DNA from: Streptomyces sp. NBC_00162
GTDB taxonomy: Bacteria; Actinomycetota; Actinomycetes; Streptomycetales; Streptomycetaceae
Direction: 5' to 3'
DNA: 64,000 bases
Assembly (NCBI RefSeq): GCF_024611995.1
Contig: NZ_CP102509.1
Location: forward strand, 3,596,001 to 3,660,000
Below the pieces are notes generated by a model that saw only the letters and a list, made by a program, of their open reading frames with translations, had not been told where the DNA came from and did no database searches. Positions 34,235-43,436 of this stretch are shown piece after piece. A program made the translations under genes and the position numbers. Every line of letters begins with the position of its first letter. Position 1 is the stretch's first letter.

Positions 34235-37200
34235 ATGCGGGACAGCCATCGCAGTGAGGCCGAGCGGCTGTTGGGGCGGGCCGTCGACGAGGAGACGCGG
34301 CGGGCGGCGGCGGGCGCGCCGGTGGACAAGGCGGCACTGCTGGCCCGGGCCCGGGAGGCGCTGGACGCGCTCGCCGCGAGCGCGGCTCCGGAGTACGAGG
34401 CGTACGTACGGGCCCTGGACGAGGCGGCGGCCGGGGAGCAGTCGCTCGGCGAGGCCTTCAAGCGCGGCAACACCTCAACGGCCTTACTCGTCACGGCGGT
34501 CGCGGCTGCCGCGGCCGTCGGGGCGGACCTGGCGCTCGGTGTCGCGGCCGGTGCGGCGCTGACCGCGGGGGCGGTGACGGGTGTCGCGGGCGCGGTCGCG
34601 ACGGTGGCGAAGGTGACGGCCCTGCACCTGCCGGCGGCCAACCGGCGGGCCGGGGAACGGGGCCGTCCGGGCGGGCCCGAGCAGCTGAAGCTGCAATGGC
34701 TGTCGGCACTGGAGGTGCGCGGCATCCGGCCCTTCCTGGAACAGCAGCGCGCGGTCACCGCGGCCGCGCGGGCGCCCCGTACGGCTCCCCGGAGCACGCC
34801 GCAGCTGCGCGGGACGGACCGCAGCGCGGAGGCGCGGCGGCGCAGCGCCCTGGAGCAGTCCTTCGGGCAGCTTCCGGAGCCGGCGGGGCTGTTCGCGGGC
34901 CGGAAGGCGGAGCTGACGCGGATCGCGCAGTGGGTGCAGGCGGCCCGGGCCAGTACGGAGACCCGCCCGGTCGTGGTGGTGCTGCACGGGGAGCCGGGGG
35001 TGGGCCGGACGGCTCTGGCGCTGCGGGCGGCGCACGGGCTGCGGGACCAGTTCCGGGGCGCGTGCGTGGTGGACCTGCGGGGCGGTTCGCCGCGGGGCGA
35101 GGCCCCGTTGTCGACACGGGAGGCGTTGCTGCACCTGCTGAACCGGCTGGGGGCGCCGCGCGAGCAGTTGCTGTTCCGGGAGGGGGCTTCGGCGGATCAG
35201 CAGGTGCGGCGGCTGGGCGAGCTGTACCACCAGCACCTCCAGGGGCTGCCGGTGACGGTGGTGCTCGATGACGCGGTGGACGCGGCGCAGGTACGGATGC
35301 TGGTGCCGGAGCGGTCGGAGAGTCTGGTGCTGGTGACGGCGCCCGAGCCGCTGGAGCTGCCCGCGGACCTCGCGGCGTGGGTGCACCAGCTGCCGGTCGA
35401 GCGGCTGGCGGAGGCGGACGCGGCGGAGCTGGTACGGGCGGCCGCGCCGCCCCGGGACACGGACGCGGCCGCCGTGGTGGAGCGCAGCGGCGGGCTCCCG
35501 CTGGCGCTGCGGATGCTGACGCCGCTGGCCCGCGAGGGCTTGGTGCCCGATGCCGGGCCGGGCCACCCGGTGGAGCTGGCGCTGCGGGCCGCCGATGCCC
35601 GCCTCGACGGACCGGCCCGGCTGCTGCTCAGGCGGTTGTCGCTGGCCGGGCGGGCCTCGCTCGGCGGTGCGGCCGCGGCCGCGCTGGCCGACGTACCCGA
35701 GCAGTCGGCGCTGCGCGCGCTGGAGGAGCTGTGGGAGGCCGGGCTGATCGAGCGGGTGCGGGGCCAGCGGTTCCGGATGCACGACGCGGTGCGCGGGTAC
35801 GCGGCGGAGCGGCTGGAGGCGGAGGAGGACCGGGCGGAGGCGGCGGCCGCGCACGAACGGCTGATCCGGGTGTACGCGCAGCTGGCGGACTCGGTGATCC
35901 GGATGGTCGACGGGAAGATGTCGACGCGCGCGAATCAGTTCGGCGGGCACGGCTTCACCTCGCTGGACGCGGCCCTGCGCTGGCTGGACGACGAGTCGAG
36001 CTTCATCACGGCCGCGCTGCGGCACTCGGAGGGCGTGGACCAGCAGGCGGTGCTGGACCTGCTGGGCGCGCTGTGCGACTTCTGTCTGCTGCGCGGCGAC
36101 CTGTACCGGCTCGGTGAGATCAACGAGCTCACGCAGGCGGTGGAGGCCGGCCGGCAGGGGGGTGAGCAGGGGCGGCTGGTGCGGTCGGTGCAGTGGCGTA
36201 CCGGTATCGCGGCCCGGCAGCTGGGCGAGCTGGACAAGGCCCGTACGACGCTGACCTCGGTGGTGGACCAGTACATGGAGGCCCATCAGGACGCGGGGGC
36301 GGGCATGGCCCTGATCTCGCTGGGCATCACCCTGCACCACCAGGGCAATCTCCCGGAGGCCGCGGCCCGCATCCGGGAGGCGCTGGTGCTCCAGGAGTCG
36401 CCGGAGCTGGCGGGCGACCGCGCGTGGGGGCTGCACGCGCTGGCGGCCGTGGAGCGGGACCGGGCGCACCTGGCGGAGGCGATGGCTCTGCTGGAGCAGT
36501 CCCTGGCGCTGCACCGGGAGAGCGAGAGCGTGCACGGTGAGGCGTGGGCGCACTTCCAGCTGGGGCAGGTGTTCCTGCGGGTGGGGGACGTGAAGCGGGC
36601 GGAGGCGGAGCTGCGGCTCGCCCTCGAGCTGTACGGGCGTACGCGCGATGACCGCGGTGAGGCGTGGGCGCTGACCCAGCTGGGCCGGGCCCGGGTGGTG
36701 GACGGGGATCCGGGTCCGGCGCTGGAGCGGCTGCGGGAGGCACTGGCCCGGCACCGGGAGGCGGAGGACGCGCGCGGGGAGGCGTGGACGCTGTACTACC
36801 TCGGGCAGGCGCTGGAGGAGGGCGGCGAGCGCGATCAGGCGGTCCGGGAGCTGGAGCGGGCCCGGACGATGTTCTCGCGGATGCGGGACGTGTACGGGCT
36901 GGCGCACGCGCGGCACCACTCGGGGCGGGTGACGCGGGACCAGCGCGCGGCGCAGACGGGGAACCTGAAGAACTCCGGTTTCGCGCGGCAGCTGCTGGTG
37001 GACGCGCGGGCGGACTTCCGGCGGATCGGGCTGGCGCACGGCGAGGCGTGGACCTGCCTGGAGCTGGCGGTGGTGGACGCCGGCAACGCCAAGGTGTCGC
37101 AGGCGCTGGGCCTGTGCGAGGAGGCGGTACGGCTGTTCATCTCGTACGGGGACCGGCGCGGGGAGGACTGGGCGCGGTTCCTGCGGTGCACGCTGCTGCC

Positions 37201-37459
37201 GTACACCCACTTCGCGGACCTGACGGTGCCGGGAGCGCCGGAGGAGGCGCGGGCGGAGCTGGACCGGCTGGCCGGGGCGCCGCATCCGGCGCGGGACGGG
37301 CGGCTGGAGGACTGCCTGGAGACGTACGCCGTGATCCTGGGCCGCGGGGTGGACCCGGCGGAGGGCTGGCAGGCGTGGCGGCTGGGCCTGGTGCCGAACC
37401 TCCACTCGCGGGAGATCATGGGCGTACCGCTGCCGCCGCCCGCGGCCGAGCCCGTGTGA
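34235..37459 (+). CDS. Large NB-ARC (STAND-type) protein with membrane-like N-terminus and TPR array
   Basis: 1074 residues. Of two nearby ATGs, 34235 is six bases from GAGGGGG and is preferred over 34229, which abuts it. The N-terminal helical region contains a hydrophobic stretch (about 84-135, AAAAAVGADLALGVAAGAALTAGAVTGVAGAV). The NB-ARC core follows: GEPGVGRTAL (about 252-261) with Arg replacing the P-loop Lys, Walker B VTVVLDDAVD near 340, SGGLPLALRML, and a winged-helix-like ERVRGQRFRMHDAVRGYAAERL. The C-terminal half is TPRs, including three 40-residue units each starting HGEAW or RGEAW. Codon 84 is TTA, so translation depends on the bldA tRNA. No effector domain or SARP DNA-binding domain is visible. 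Confidence 0.85.
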   Translation: MRDSHRSEAERLLGRAVDEETRRAAAGAPVDKAALLARAREALDALAASAAPEYEAYVRALDEAAAGEQSLGEAFKRGNTSTALLVTAVAAAAAVGADLALGVAAGAALTAGAVTGVAGAVATVAKVTALHLPAANRRAGERGRPGGPEQLKLQWLSALEVRGIRPFLEQQRAVTAAARAPRTAPRSTPQLRGTDRSAEARRRSALEQSFGQLPEPAGLFAGRKAELTRIAQWVQAARASTETRPVVVVLHGEPGVGRTALALRAAHGLRDQFRGACVVDLRGGSPRGEAPLSTREALLHLLNRLGAPREQLLFREGASADQQVRRLGELYHQHLQGLPVTVVLDDAVDAAQVRMLVPERSESLVLVTAPEPLELPADLAAWVHQLPVERLAEADAAELVRAAAPPRDTDAAAVVERSGGLPLALRMLTPLAREGLVPDAGPGHPVELALRAADARLDGPARLLLRRLSLAGRASLGGAAAAALADVPEQSALRALEELWEAGLIERVRGQRFRMHDAVRGYAAERLEAEEDRAEAAAAHERLIRVYAQLADSVIRMVDGKMSTRANQFGGHGFTSLDAALRWLDDESSFITAALRHSEGVDQQAVLDLLGALCDFCLLRGDLYRLGEINELTQAVEAGRQGGEQGRLVRSVQWRTGIAARQLGELDKARTTLTSVVDQYMEAHQDAGAGMALISLGITLHHQGNLPEAAARIREALVLQESPELAGDRAWGLHALAAVERDRAHLAEAMALLEQSLALHRESESVHGEAWAHFQLGQVFLRVGDVKRAEAELRLALELYGRTRDDRGEAWALTQLGRARVVDGDPGPALERLREALARHREAEDARGEAWTLYYLGQALEEGGERDQAVRELERARTMFSRMRDVYGLAHARHHSGRVTRDQRAAQTGNLKNSGFARQLLVDARADFRRIGLAHGEAWTCLELAVVDAGNAKVSQALGLCEEAVRLFISYGDRRGEDWARFLRCTLLPYTHFADLTVPGAPEEARAELDRLAGAPHPARDGRLEDCLETYAVILGRGVDPAEGWQAWRLGLVPNLHSREIMGVPLPPPAAEPV

Positions 37460-37472
37460 CACACATGACGCG

Positions 37473-37528
37473 CGGAGACCGCCGCCCCGCCGGATCGACG
37501 GGCGGGGCGGGGCGGGCGGCGGTCTCCG
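37473..37528. terminator. Large hairpin between convergent genes
   Basis: CGGAGACCGCC at the left (37473-) pairs with GGCGGTCTCCG at the right end (-37528), extended by CCCCGCC/GGCGGGG inner stems. Lies between the NB-ARC stop and the small membrane protein stop. Confidence 0.8.
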
Positions 37529-37532
37529 TCGG

Positions 37533-37757
37533 CTAGGTCCTGTCCGCGGACGGAGAGGGGGCGGCGCCCGGCTCCGGGGCCTCTTCGAAGTCGACCCGGC
37601 CCATGTGCCGGTTCATCGACTTCATCAGGCCCCACACCCCGATGGCGAGGGCCGCGAACACGATGAAGCCCAGGATGCCGGGCGTCACCTTGTTCTTGTC
37701 GAAGGTGTCACCCGCCAGCGGGAGGAGCTGGGTCAGTGCTGCCTGCGTAGCGCTCAT
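37533..37757 (-). CDS. Small single-pass membrane protein downstream of mca
   Basis: 74 residues. A central transmembrane helix (ILGFIVFAALAIGVWGLM) is preceded by an N-terminal polar region (TFDKNKVTPG) and followed by a basic-then-acidic tail (KSMNRHMGRVDFEEAPEP), consistent with N-out topology. The start is two bases after the mca stop, so the two are co-translated. Unknown function; conserved next to mca in Streptomyces as far as I recall. Confidence 0.78.
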   Translation of the reverse strand: MSATQAALTQLLPLAGDTFDKNKVTPGILGFIVFAALAIGVWGLMKSMNRHMGRVDFEEAPEPGAAPSPSADRT

Positions 37758-37759
37758 AG

Positions 37760-38641
37760 CTACGCATTCTCCCGGATGCCCGCGAAGAGGTCGGACTCGG
37801 GGAGGGAAGTGTCGACGAGCGACTTCGCGAGCTCGTACTCCTCCGTGGGCCAGACTTCCCGCTGGACGTCCATGGGGACGCGGAACCAGCCGCCGTCCGG
37901 GTCGATCTGCGTGGCGTGGGCGACGAGCGCCTTGTCACGGATCTCGAAGAAGTCCGCGCAGGGCACGTGGGTGGTCAGGGTCCGCTCGGTGCGCTCGAAC
38001 TCCTTCCACCGCTCCAGCCACTCCCCGTACGGGGACTCCATGCCGCGCGAGAGCAGCGCCTCGTGCAGGGCGATGGTGCGCGGCTTGTTGAAGCCCTGGT
38101 TGTAGTAGAGCTTCTGCGGCTGGTACGCCGGGCCGAACTCGGCCTCGGGGTACTTCTCGGTGTCGGCCGCTCCGTCGAAGGCCACCATCGAGATCTTGTG
38201 GGTCATGATGTGGTCGGGGTGCGGGTAGCCGCCGTTCTCGTCGTAGGTGGTGACGACCTGCGGCTTGAAGGCGCGGATCTTCTTCACGAGGCGGCCGGCG
38301 GCCTCGTCCACGTCCTCCAGTGCGAAGCAGCCCTCGGGCAGCGGGGGCAGCGGGTCGCCCTCGGGCAGGCCGGAGTCGACGTAGCCGAGCCACTCCTGCT
38401 CGACGCCGAGGATCTCGCGGGCCTCGTCCATCTCCTTGCGGCGTACCTCGTGGATGTTCTCCTCGATGTACTTGTCACCCTGGAGCTTGGGGTTCAGCAC
38501 GGAGCCGCGCTCGCCTCCGGTGCAGGTCACGACCAGCACGGGCACCCCCTCGGACACGTACTTGGCCATGGTGGCCGCGCCCTTGCTCGACTCGTCGTCG
38601 GGGTGGGCGTGGACGGCCATCAGTCGAAGCTGCTCGGTCAA
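37760..38641 (-). CDS. mca: Mycothiol S-conjugate amidase
   Basis: Cleaves mycothiol S-conjugates to a mercapturic acid and GlcN-Ins, detoxifying electrophiles and antibiotics. 293 residues, the usual length. The zinc motif H11-A-H13-P-D15-D16-E and the second site NGGYPHPDHIMTH fit the LmbE/PIG-L deacetylase fold; CTGGERGSVLNPKLQGD is also conserved. The start is TTG 38641 with GAGGA seven bases away; no better in-frame start is near. The C-terminal length (VHATQIDPDGGWFRVP-like segment) favours Mca over MshB. Confidence 0.94.
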   Translation of the reverse strand: MTEQLRLMAVHAHPDDESSKGAATMAKYVSEGVPVLVVTCTGGERGSVLNPKLQGDKYIEENIHEVRRKEMDEAREILGVEQEWLGYVDSGLPEGDPLPPLPEGCFALEDVDEAAGRLVKKIRAFKPQVVTTYDENGGYPHPDHIMTHKISMVAFDGAADTEKYPEAEFGPAYQPQKLYYNQGFNKPRTIALHEALLSRGMESPYGEWLERWKEFERTERTLTTHVPCADFFEIRDKALVAHATQIDPDGGWFRVPMDVQREVWPTEEYELAKSLVDTSLPESDLFAGIRENA

Positions 38642-38761
38642 GACGGGATCCTCTGCAATTCGGCGTGACAGTCGGCTTCTATAGTGACCGAATCGGGGGA
38701 CGGAAAATTCCGGGGGTGGGTCCGCATGGATCCGGCCCCGCCCTGGCGGAAGGAACGATCG

Positions 38762-39169
38762 ATGAGCGCGGTGCGCGAGGGGCTGCCCGAGGGTCGTTAT
38801 GGCCGGTCGGCGGACGAGCGTGCGGACCGGAAGCTCAAGATCGTCGGGTCCGTGCTGGGGGCCCTGCTGCTGGGTGTGGTCGGCTGGATCGGCTGGGACT
38901 ACGTCGCGGGGCAGAGCGTCAGCGCCGAGGTGATCAAGTTCCAGGTGGAATCGGACACCGAGGTGAAGGTGCACCTGGAGGTCCGCAAGGAGTCCTCGGT
39001 CACCGGGGTCTGCACCCTCAGCTCCCAGGACAAGGAGCACGCCGAGGTGGGCCGCGCGGACTTCACGTTCGCACAGGCCGAGGCGCGTGTGGACGAGGTC
39101 GTCTCGCTCAGGACGACGAGCCGCGCCACAATGATCGAGCTGGTCGGCTGCCAGCCGGCGGCCCGCTGA
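38762..39169 (+). CDS. DUF4307 membrane protein
   Basis: 135 residues from ATG 38762, set by a GGAAGGAA site. N-terminal EGLPEGRYGRSADERADRKLKIVG, one transmembrane helix (SVLGALLLGVVGWIGWDYVAG), then an extracytoplasmic beta domain (VIKFQVESDTEVKVHLEVRKESSVTGVCTLSSQD) with two Cys, one near the C-terminus (LVGCQPA). This is the DUF4307 layout, commonly found beside mca and greA in actinobacteria. Divergent from mca. Confidence 0.85.
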   Translation: MSAVREGLPEGRYGRSADERADRKLKIVGSVLGALLLGVVGWIGWDYVAGQSVSAEVIKFQVESDTEVKVHLEVRKESSVTGVCTLSSQDKEHAEVGRADFTFAQAEARVDEVVSLRTTSRATMIELVGCQPAAR

Positions 39170-39314
39170 GGACACGGCCCGGGACACGGTACGGACCACG
39201 GACGGCGGGCAAACGGACTCGCGGGTCCTCCCCCTTTTCTTCCCGAATTGTTAGGCTCGTGGTTTCGTCCGCCGCTGGCGGCCTAGTAGTCCCCTGTACC
39301 GACGAGGAGCACCC

Positions 39315-39812
39315 GTGACCCAGACGAGCGAAAGCGTCACCTGGCTGACCCAGGCGGCGTACGACCAGCTGAAGGCAGAGCTGGACTACCTCTCTGGTCC
39401 CGCACGCACGGAGATCGCCACGAAGATCGCAGCCGCCCGCGAGGAGGGCGACCTGCGTGAGAACGGCGGTTACCACGCGGCCAAGGAAGAGCAGGGAAAG
39501 CAGGAGCTCCGCGTCCGACAGCTGACGCAGCTCCTGGAGAATGCCAAGGTCGGGACCGCGCCCGCGTCCGACGGCGTGGTGGCGCCCGGCACACTCGTCA
39601 AGATCGCCTTCGATGGCGACGAGGACGACACCATGGAGTTCCTGCTGGCCTCCCGCGAGTACGCGTCCTCGGACTTCGAGACGTACTCGCCCCAGTCCCC
39701 GCTGGGCAGCGGCGTGCTGGGCAAGGCGATCGGCGAGGACGCCCAGTACGAGCTCCCGAACGGCAAGAAGGCCTCCGTCAAGATCCTTGACGTCAAGCCC
39801 TTCACCGGCTGA
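39315..39812 (+). CDS. greA: Transcription elongation factor GreA
   Basis: Rescues backtracked RNA polymerase by stimulating transcript cleavage. 165 residues: N-terminal coiled coil (AAYDQLKAELDYLSGPARTEIATKIAAAREEGDLRENGGYHAAKEEQGKQELRVRQLTQLLENA), with the acidic tip residues in EEGDLRENGGYHAA, and a C-terminal FKBP-like domain (LLASREYASSDFETYSPQSPLGSGVLGKAIGED). GTG 39315 follows GAGGAG. The 145-bp gap upstream holds its promoter; a 22-bp stem terminator follows. Confidence 0.96.
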   Translation: MTQTSESVTWLTQAAYDQLKAELDYLSGPARTEIATKIAAAREEGDLRENGGYHAAKEEQGKQELRVRQLTQLLENAKVGTAPASDGVVAPGTLVKIAFDGDEDDTMEFLLASREYASSDFETYSPQSPLGSGVLGKAIGEDAQYELPNGKKASVKILDVKPFTG

Positions 39813-39827
39813 TCACCCCCCTTCATA

Positions 39828-39875
39828 CACGCACCGATGCCCGGCCGGGAGAACCCGGCCGGGCATCGGTGCGTG
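39828..39875. terminator. 22-bp perfect-stem terminator
   Basis: Arms 39828-39849 and 39854-39875 are exact reverse complements around an AGAA loop (CACGCACCGATGCCC ... GGGCATCGGTGCGTG), 15 bp after greA and 30 bp before the convergent ABC permease end. Confidence 0.92.
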
Positions 39876-39905
39876 CAGCGTGCGTACGGGCGGGCGCGTA
39901 CGGGC

Positions 39906-40790
39906 CTATGCGGTCGCCGAGCGGTACTTGCGGACCGCGAGGCTCCGGAAGACCACGATGATCAGCAGCGACCAGAGGACGGACGCCAGGATCGGGTGCT
40001 GCATCGGCCAGGCCTCCGGGACCGGGTAGCCCTCCGGGAGGTTGCCGAAGAGCACGCGGGCCGCCTGGACGGTGGCGCTGAAGGGGTTCCACTCCGCGAT
40101 GGTCCGCAGGAACGGCGGCATGTTCTCGGAGGGGACGAAGGCGTTCGAGATGAACGTCAGCGGGAAGAGCCAGATCAGCCCGCCCGAGGTGGCCGCCTCC
40201 GGGGTGCGCACCGACAGGCCGATCAGGGCGCCGATCCAGGAGAAGGCGTAGCCGAGCAGGAGCAGCAGGGCGAAGCCGGCGAGCACCTCGCCCATGCTCG
40301 TGTGGGTGCGCCAGCCGACGAGCAGAGCCACGATCGCGAGGACCACGAGGGTCAGCGTGGTCTGGACGAGGTCGGCGAGCGTGCGGCCGGTGAGGACCGC
40401 GCCGCGGGCCATGGGCAGTGAGCGGAAGCGGTCGATCAGGCCTTTGTGCATGTCGTCCGCGATGCCCGCGCCCGCGCCGGCGGTGGCGAAGGTGACGGTC
40501 TGGGCGAAGATGCCGGCCATCAGGAACTCGCGGTAGGCGGCGGGCGAGGTGTTGCCGCCGACGCTGATGGAGCCGCCGAAGACGTAGCTGAAGAGCACGA
40601 CGAACATGACCGGCTGGATCACACCGAAGATGATCATCTCGGGGATCCGGGACATCCGGATCAGGTTCCGCTTGGCGATCACCAGGGAGTCGTTCATGCC
40701 CTGGACGATGCCGCCGCGCGGGCGGGGTGCCGCGAGTTCCCTGATCGGGGAGGAGCCCGGGGTGCCCGGGGTCGGGGAGGTGATGGTCAC
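39906..40790 (-). CDS. ABC-2 type (DrrB-like) exporter permease
   Basis: 294 residues. Six predicted membrane helices ([119 protein letters not shown]) and the family motifs [22 protein letters not shown] and [26 protein letters not shown] 40790 overlaps the ATPase stop by four bases. Daunorubicin-type efflux pairs share this design. Its function depends on the ATPase, whose reading frame is broken in this sequence. Confidence 0.9.
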   Translation of the reverse strand: MTITSPTPGTPGSSPIRELAAPRPRGGIVQGMNDSLVIAKRNLIRMSRIPEMIIFGVIQPVMFVVLFSYVFGGSISVGGNTSPAAYREFLMAGIFAQTVTFATAGAGAGIADDMHKGLIDRFRSLPMARGAVLTGRTLADLVQTTLTLVVLAIVALLVGWRTHTSMGEVLAGFALLLLLGYAFSWIGALIGLSVRTPEAATSGGLIWLFPLTFISNAFVPSENMPPFLRTIAEWNPFSATVQAARVLFGNLPEGYPVPEAWPMQHPILASVLWSLLIIVVFRSLAVRKYRSATA

Positions 40791-41807
40791 TTCGCCTTCT
40801 CCTTCAGCGCTGTCTTGCGGCCCTTGGCGTCGGCGGCGGGGGCGCCGTCGCCGTTCTCGTCGGTGGCCAGTTCGGCCGCGTGGCCGGTCAGGGAGATGAA
40901 CACGTCGTCGAGGGTCGGGCGGCGCAGCCCGATGTCGTCGATCTCGATGCCCCGGCCGTCCAGCTCGCGGATGACCTCGGCGAGCAGCTTGGCGCCGCCC
41001 GACACGGGCACGGTGAGCTTGCGGGTGTGTTCCTCGACGGTGGTCTCGCCCTTGCCGAAGACGGCGAGCACCTCGCGCGCGGTGGCTATGTGGTCGCGCT
41101 CGTGGACGACGACCTCCACGCGCTCGCCGCCCGTACGGGCCTTGAGCTGGTCGGAGGTGCCGCGCGCGATGACCTTGCCCTGGTCGACCACGCAGATGTC
41201 GTGCGCGAGGTGGTCGGCCTCCTCCAGGTACTGGGTGGTGAGCAGCAGGGTGGTGCCGCCGGCGACCAGTTCCTGGATGATCCCCCACAGCTGCTGGCGG
41301 TTGCGGGTCGAGTCCGGTGGTCGGCTCGTCCATGAACATCACGGGCGGGCTGACGACGAGGGCGGCCGCGAGGTCGAGGCGCCTGCGCATGCCGCCGGAG
41401 TAGGTCTTGGCGGTGCGGTCGGCGGCGTCGGCGAGGTTGAAGCGCTCGAGGAGTTCGTCGGCGCGCGCCTTCGCCGCCTTGGCCCTCATCTGGTAGAGCT
41501 GGCCGACCATCTGGAGGTTCTCGCGGCCGGTGAGGTACTCGTCGACGGCGGCGAACTGGCCGGACAGGCCGATGGCCCGGCGGACCTCGTTGGGGTACTT
41601 GAGGACGTCCAGGCCGGCGACGACGGCCTTGCCGCTGTCGGGGCGCAGGAGGGTGGTCAGGACGCGCACGGTCGTGGTCTTGCCCGCGCCGTTGGGGCCG
41701 AGCAGGCCCAGGACGGTGCCTTCGGGGACATCGAGGTCCACGCCGTCCAGGGCCCGTACGTCGCCGAAGGACTTGACCAGGCCTTCGGCGTAGATCGCGC
41801 CTGGCAT
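40787..41807 (-). pseudogene. ABC exporter ATPase (DrrA-like), frameshifted
   Basis: From ATG 41807 (GGGAG site) the frame reads a normal DrrA-type ATPase: [53 protein letters not shown]. At about 41300-41308 the frame then becomes nonsense ([11 protein letters not shown]). Another frame resumes with [47 protein letters not shown] and continues intact to a TGA at 40787 overlapping the permease GTG. The expected DPRNRQQLW needs two more bases, fitting loss of one CG from GCGCG. Either a fresh inactivating deletion or a sequencing/assembly error; no other lesion is seen. Confidence 0.85.
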
Positions 41808-41938
41808 ACGGATTCTCCCAGTGTGATCGGACCAGCAGAAATCGGGGCGTTCCTAGGCAAAGCTTATGGGCGCCGGACATCCCTCGCCCGGCCCAACGGG
41901 GGACGTACCACCTCCGCTTCCCGGCTCGTCACACAGTG

Positions 41939-43171
41939 CTAGCTCATCACCTTGTACCCCGCGCTGTGCAGCGACCGCGCGACCTCCGCGCAGTGCTCCG
42001 GACCCTTCGTCTCCAGGTGCAGCTCGACCTCCACCTCCGTGAGCCCGAGCCGCGGGTCGGTCCGTACGTGGCTCACATCAAGTACGTTCGCATCGACCAC
42101 CGACAACACCGCCAGGAGCCCGGCCAAGGCCCCCGGTCGGTCGGCCACGCGCAGCCGCAGCGACAGGTACCGGCCCGCCGCCGCCATGCCGTGGCGCAGG
42201 ATCCGCTGGAGCAGCAGCGGGTCGATGTTCCCGCCCGACAGGACGGCCACCACCGGGCCACCGCCGTACCGTTCGGGCTCACTCAGCAGCGCGGCGACCG
42301 TGCTGCACCCGGCCGGCTCGACCACCAGCTTGGCCCGCTCCAGGCACAGCAGCAGGGCACTGGAGAGCGCGTCCTCGGAGACCGTACGCACGTCGTCGAG
42401 GAGCTCGCCGATGATTTTGAAGGGGACGTCGCCGGGGCGGCCGACCTTGATGCCGTCCGCCATCGTGTTCGGGTTGTCGATCGACACCGGGTGCCCGACC
42501 TTCAGCGAGGGCGGGTACGCGGCCGCGCCCGCCGCCTGGACGCCGATCACCTTCACGTCGGGGCGCAGCGCCTTCACGGCGACCGCGACGCCCGCCGCGA
42601 GACCGCCGCCGCCGATGCCGACGAGGATCGTGCGCACCTCGGGGCACTGCTCCAGGATCTCCAGTCCCACGGTGCCCTGGCCCGCGATGATGTCGGGGTG
42701 GTCGAAGGGGTGGATGAACACCGCCCCGGTGCGGTCCGCGTAGTCCTGGGCGGCGGCCAGGGTCTCGTCGACGACGTGCCCGTGCATGCGCACCTCGGCG
42801 CCGTACTCCTGCGTCGCGGCCACCTTGGGCAGCGGCGCCCCGACGGGCATGAACACCGTGGAGCGGACCCCGAGGAGGGAGGAGGCCAGCGCCACGCCCT
42901 GCGCGTGGTTGCCGGCGCTGGCGGCCACGACACCCGCGGCCCGCTGCTCGGGCCGCAGTCCGGCGATGCGCACGTACGCCCCGCGCAGCTTGAAGGAGCC
43001 GGTGCGCTGGAGGTTCTCGCACTTGAGGTGGACCGGGGAGCCGGTGAGCGAGGAGAGGTGCCGGCTGCCCTCCATCGCGGTGACCCGGGAGACGCCGGAG
43101 AGCATCTTCTGAGCCCCCCGGATGTCGTCGAGGATGACCTGCGGGACGGGCTCGGGCACGCGGTAGTTCAT
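41939..43171 (-). CDS. ilvA: Threonine ammonia-lyase with C-terminal ACT-like domain
   Basis: PLP fold type II enzyme deaminating threonine to 2-oxobutyrate (and serine to pyruvate), feeding isoleucine synthesis or catabolism. 410 residues. PLP lysine K61 in RTGSFKLRGAY; Asn loop SAGNHAQGVA; phosphate loop VGIGGGGLAAGVA; C-terminal ACT-like region (YLSLRLRVADRPGALAGLLAVLSVVDANVLDVSHVRTDPRL) as in TdcB/IlvA-short types. ATG 43171. Shares no operon with the convergent MarR side. Rid-type enamine release is also expected here. Confidence 0.94.
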   Translation of the reverse strand: MNYRVPEPVPQVILDDIRGAQKMLSGVSRVTAMEGSRHLSSLTGSPVHLKCENLQRTGSFKLRGAYVRIAGLRPEQRAAGVVAASAGNHAQGVALASSLLGVRSTVFMPVGAPLPKVAATQEYGAEVRMHGHVVDETLAAAQDYADRTGAVFIHPFDHPDIIAGQGTVGLEILEQCPEVRTILVGIGGGGLAAGVAVAVKALRPDVKVIGVQAAGAAAYPPSLKVGHPVSIDNPNTMADGIKVGRPGDVPFKIIGELLDDVRTVSEDALSSALLLCLERAKLVVEPAGCSTVAALLSEPERYGGGPVVAVLSGGNIDPLLLQRILRHGMAAAGRYLSLRLRVADRPGALAGLLAVLSVVDANVLDVSHVRTDPRLGLTEVEVELHLETKGPEHCAEVARSLHSAGYKVMS

Positions 43172-43212
43172 GCCGCCAGTCTCGCAGCCCGCGCGCGGCC
43201 GGGCTCTGCGCG

Positions 43213-43320
43213 GCGAAGGGGACGGGAAGGTGACGGGAAAAGGGCGAGAAGAGGGCGGGAAGAGGACGGGAACGAAACAGGAAGGGGGCGGGAAAGGGCC
43301 GGAAGCGGCTCGCGGGAAGG
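43213..43320. repeat. Purine-rich (GGGAAG-like) tract upstream of ilvA
   Basis: About 100 bp made mostly of G and A on the plus strand, with imperfect GGGAA/GGGCGGGAA reiteration. The reverse strand is pyrimidine-rich and can be read as a Pro/Ser/Phe frame, but this is compositional. Together with 43321-43436 (unassigned), it fills the gap between divergent ilvA and MarR genes. Confidence 0.7.
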
Positions 43321-43436
43321 GTGCGCGAGCCGGCCGCGAGGAGGGTGCGCGGGCGGTGCGAGAGGGGTGCGAGAGGGGCGAAATCAGGCCAACCGGGACG
43401 GCTGCGGAGCGGCTGCGCTGACGGGCCGTACCAGTT

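Noticed and set aside
34484..37462. A 992-codon minus-strand frame opposite the NB-ARC gene
   Set aside because: His/Arg/Pro/Gln-rich shadow; the plus-strand protein has recognisable motifs and a ribosome site.
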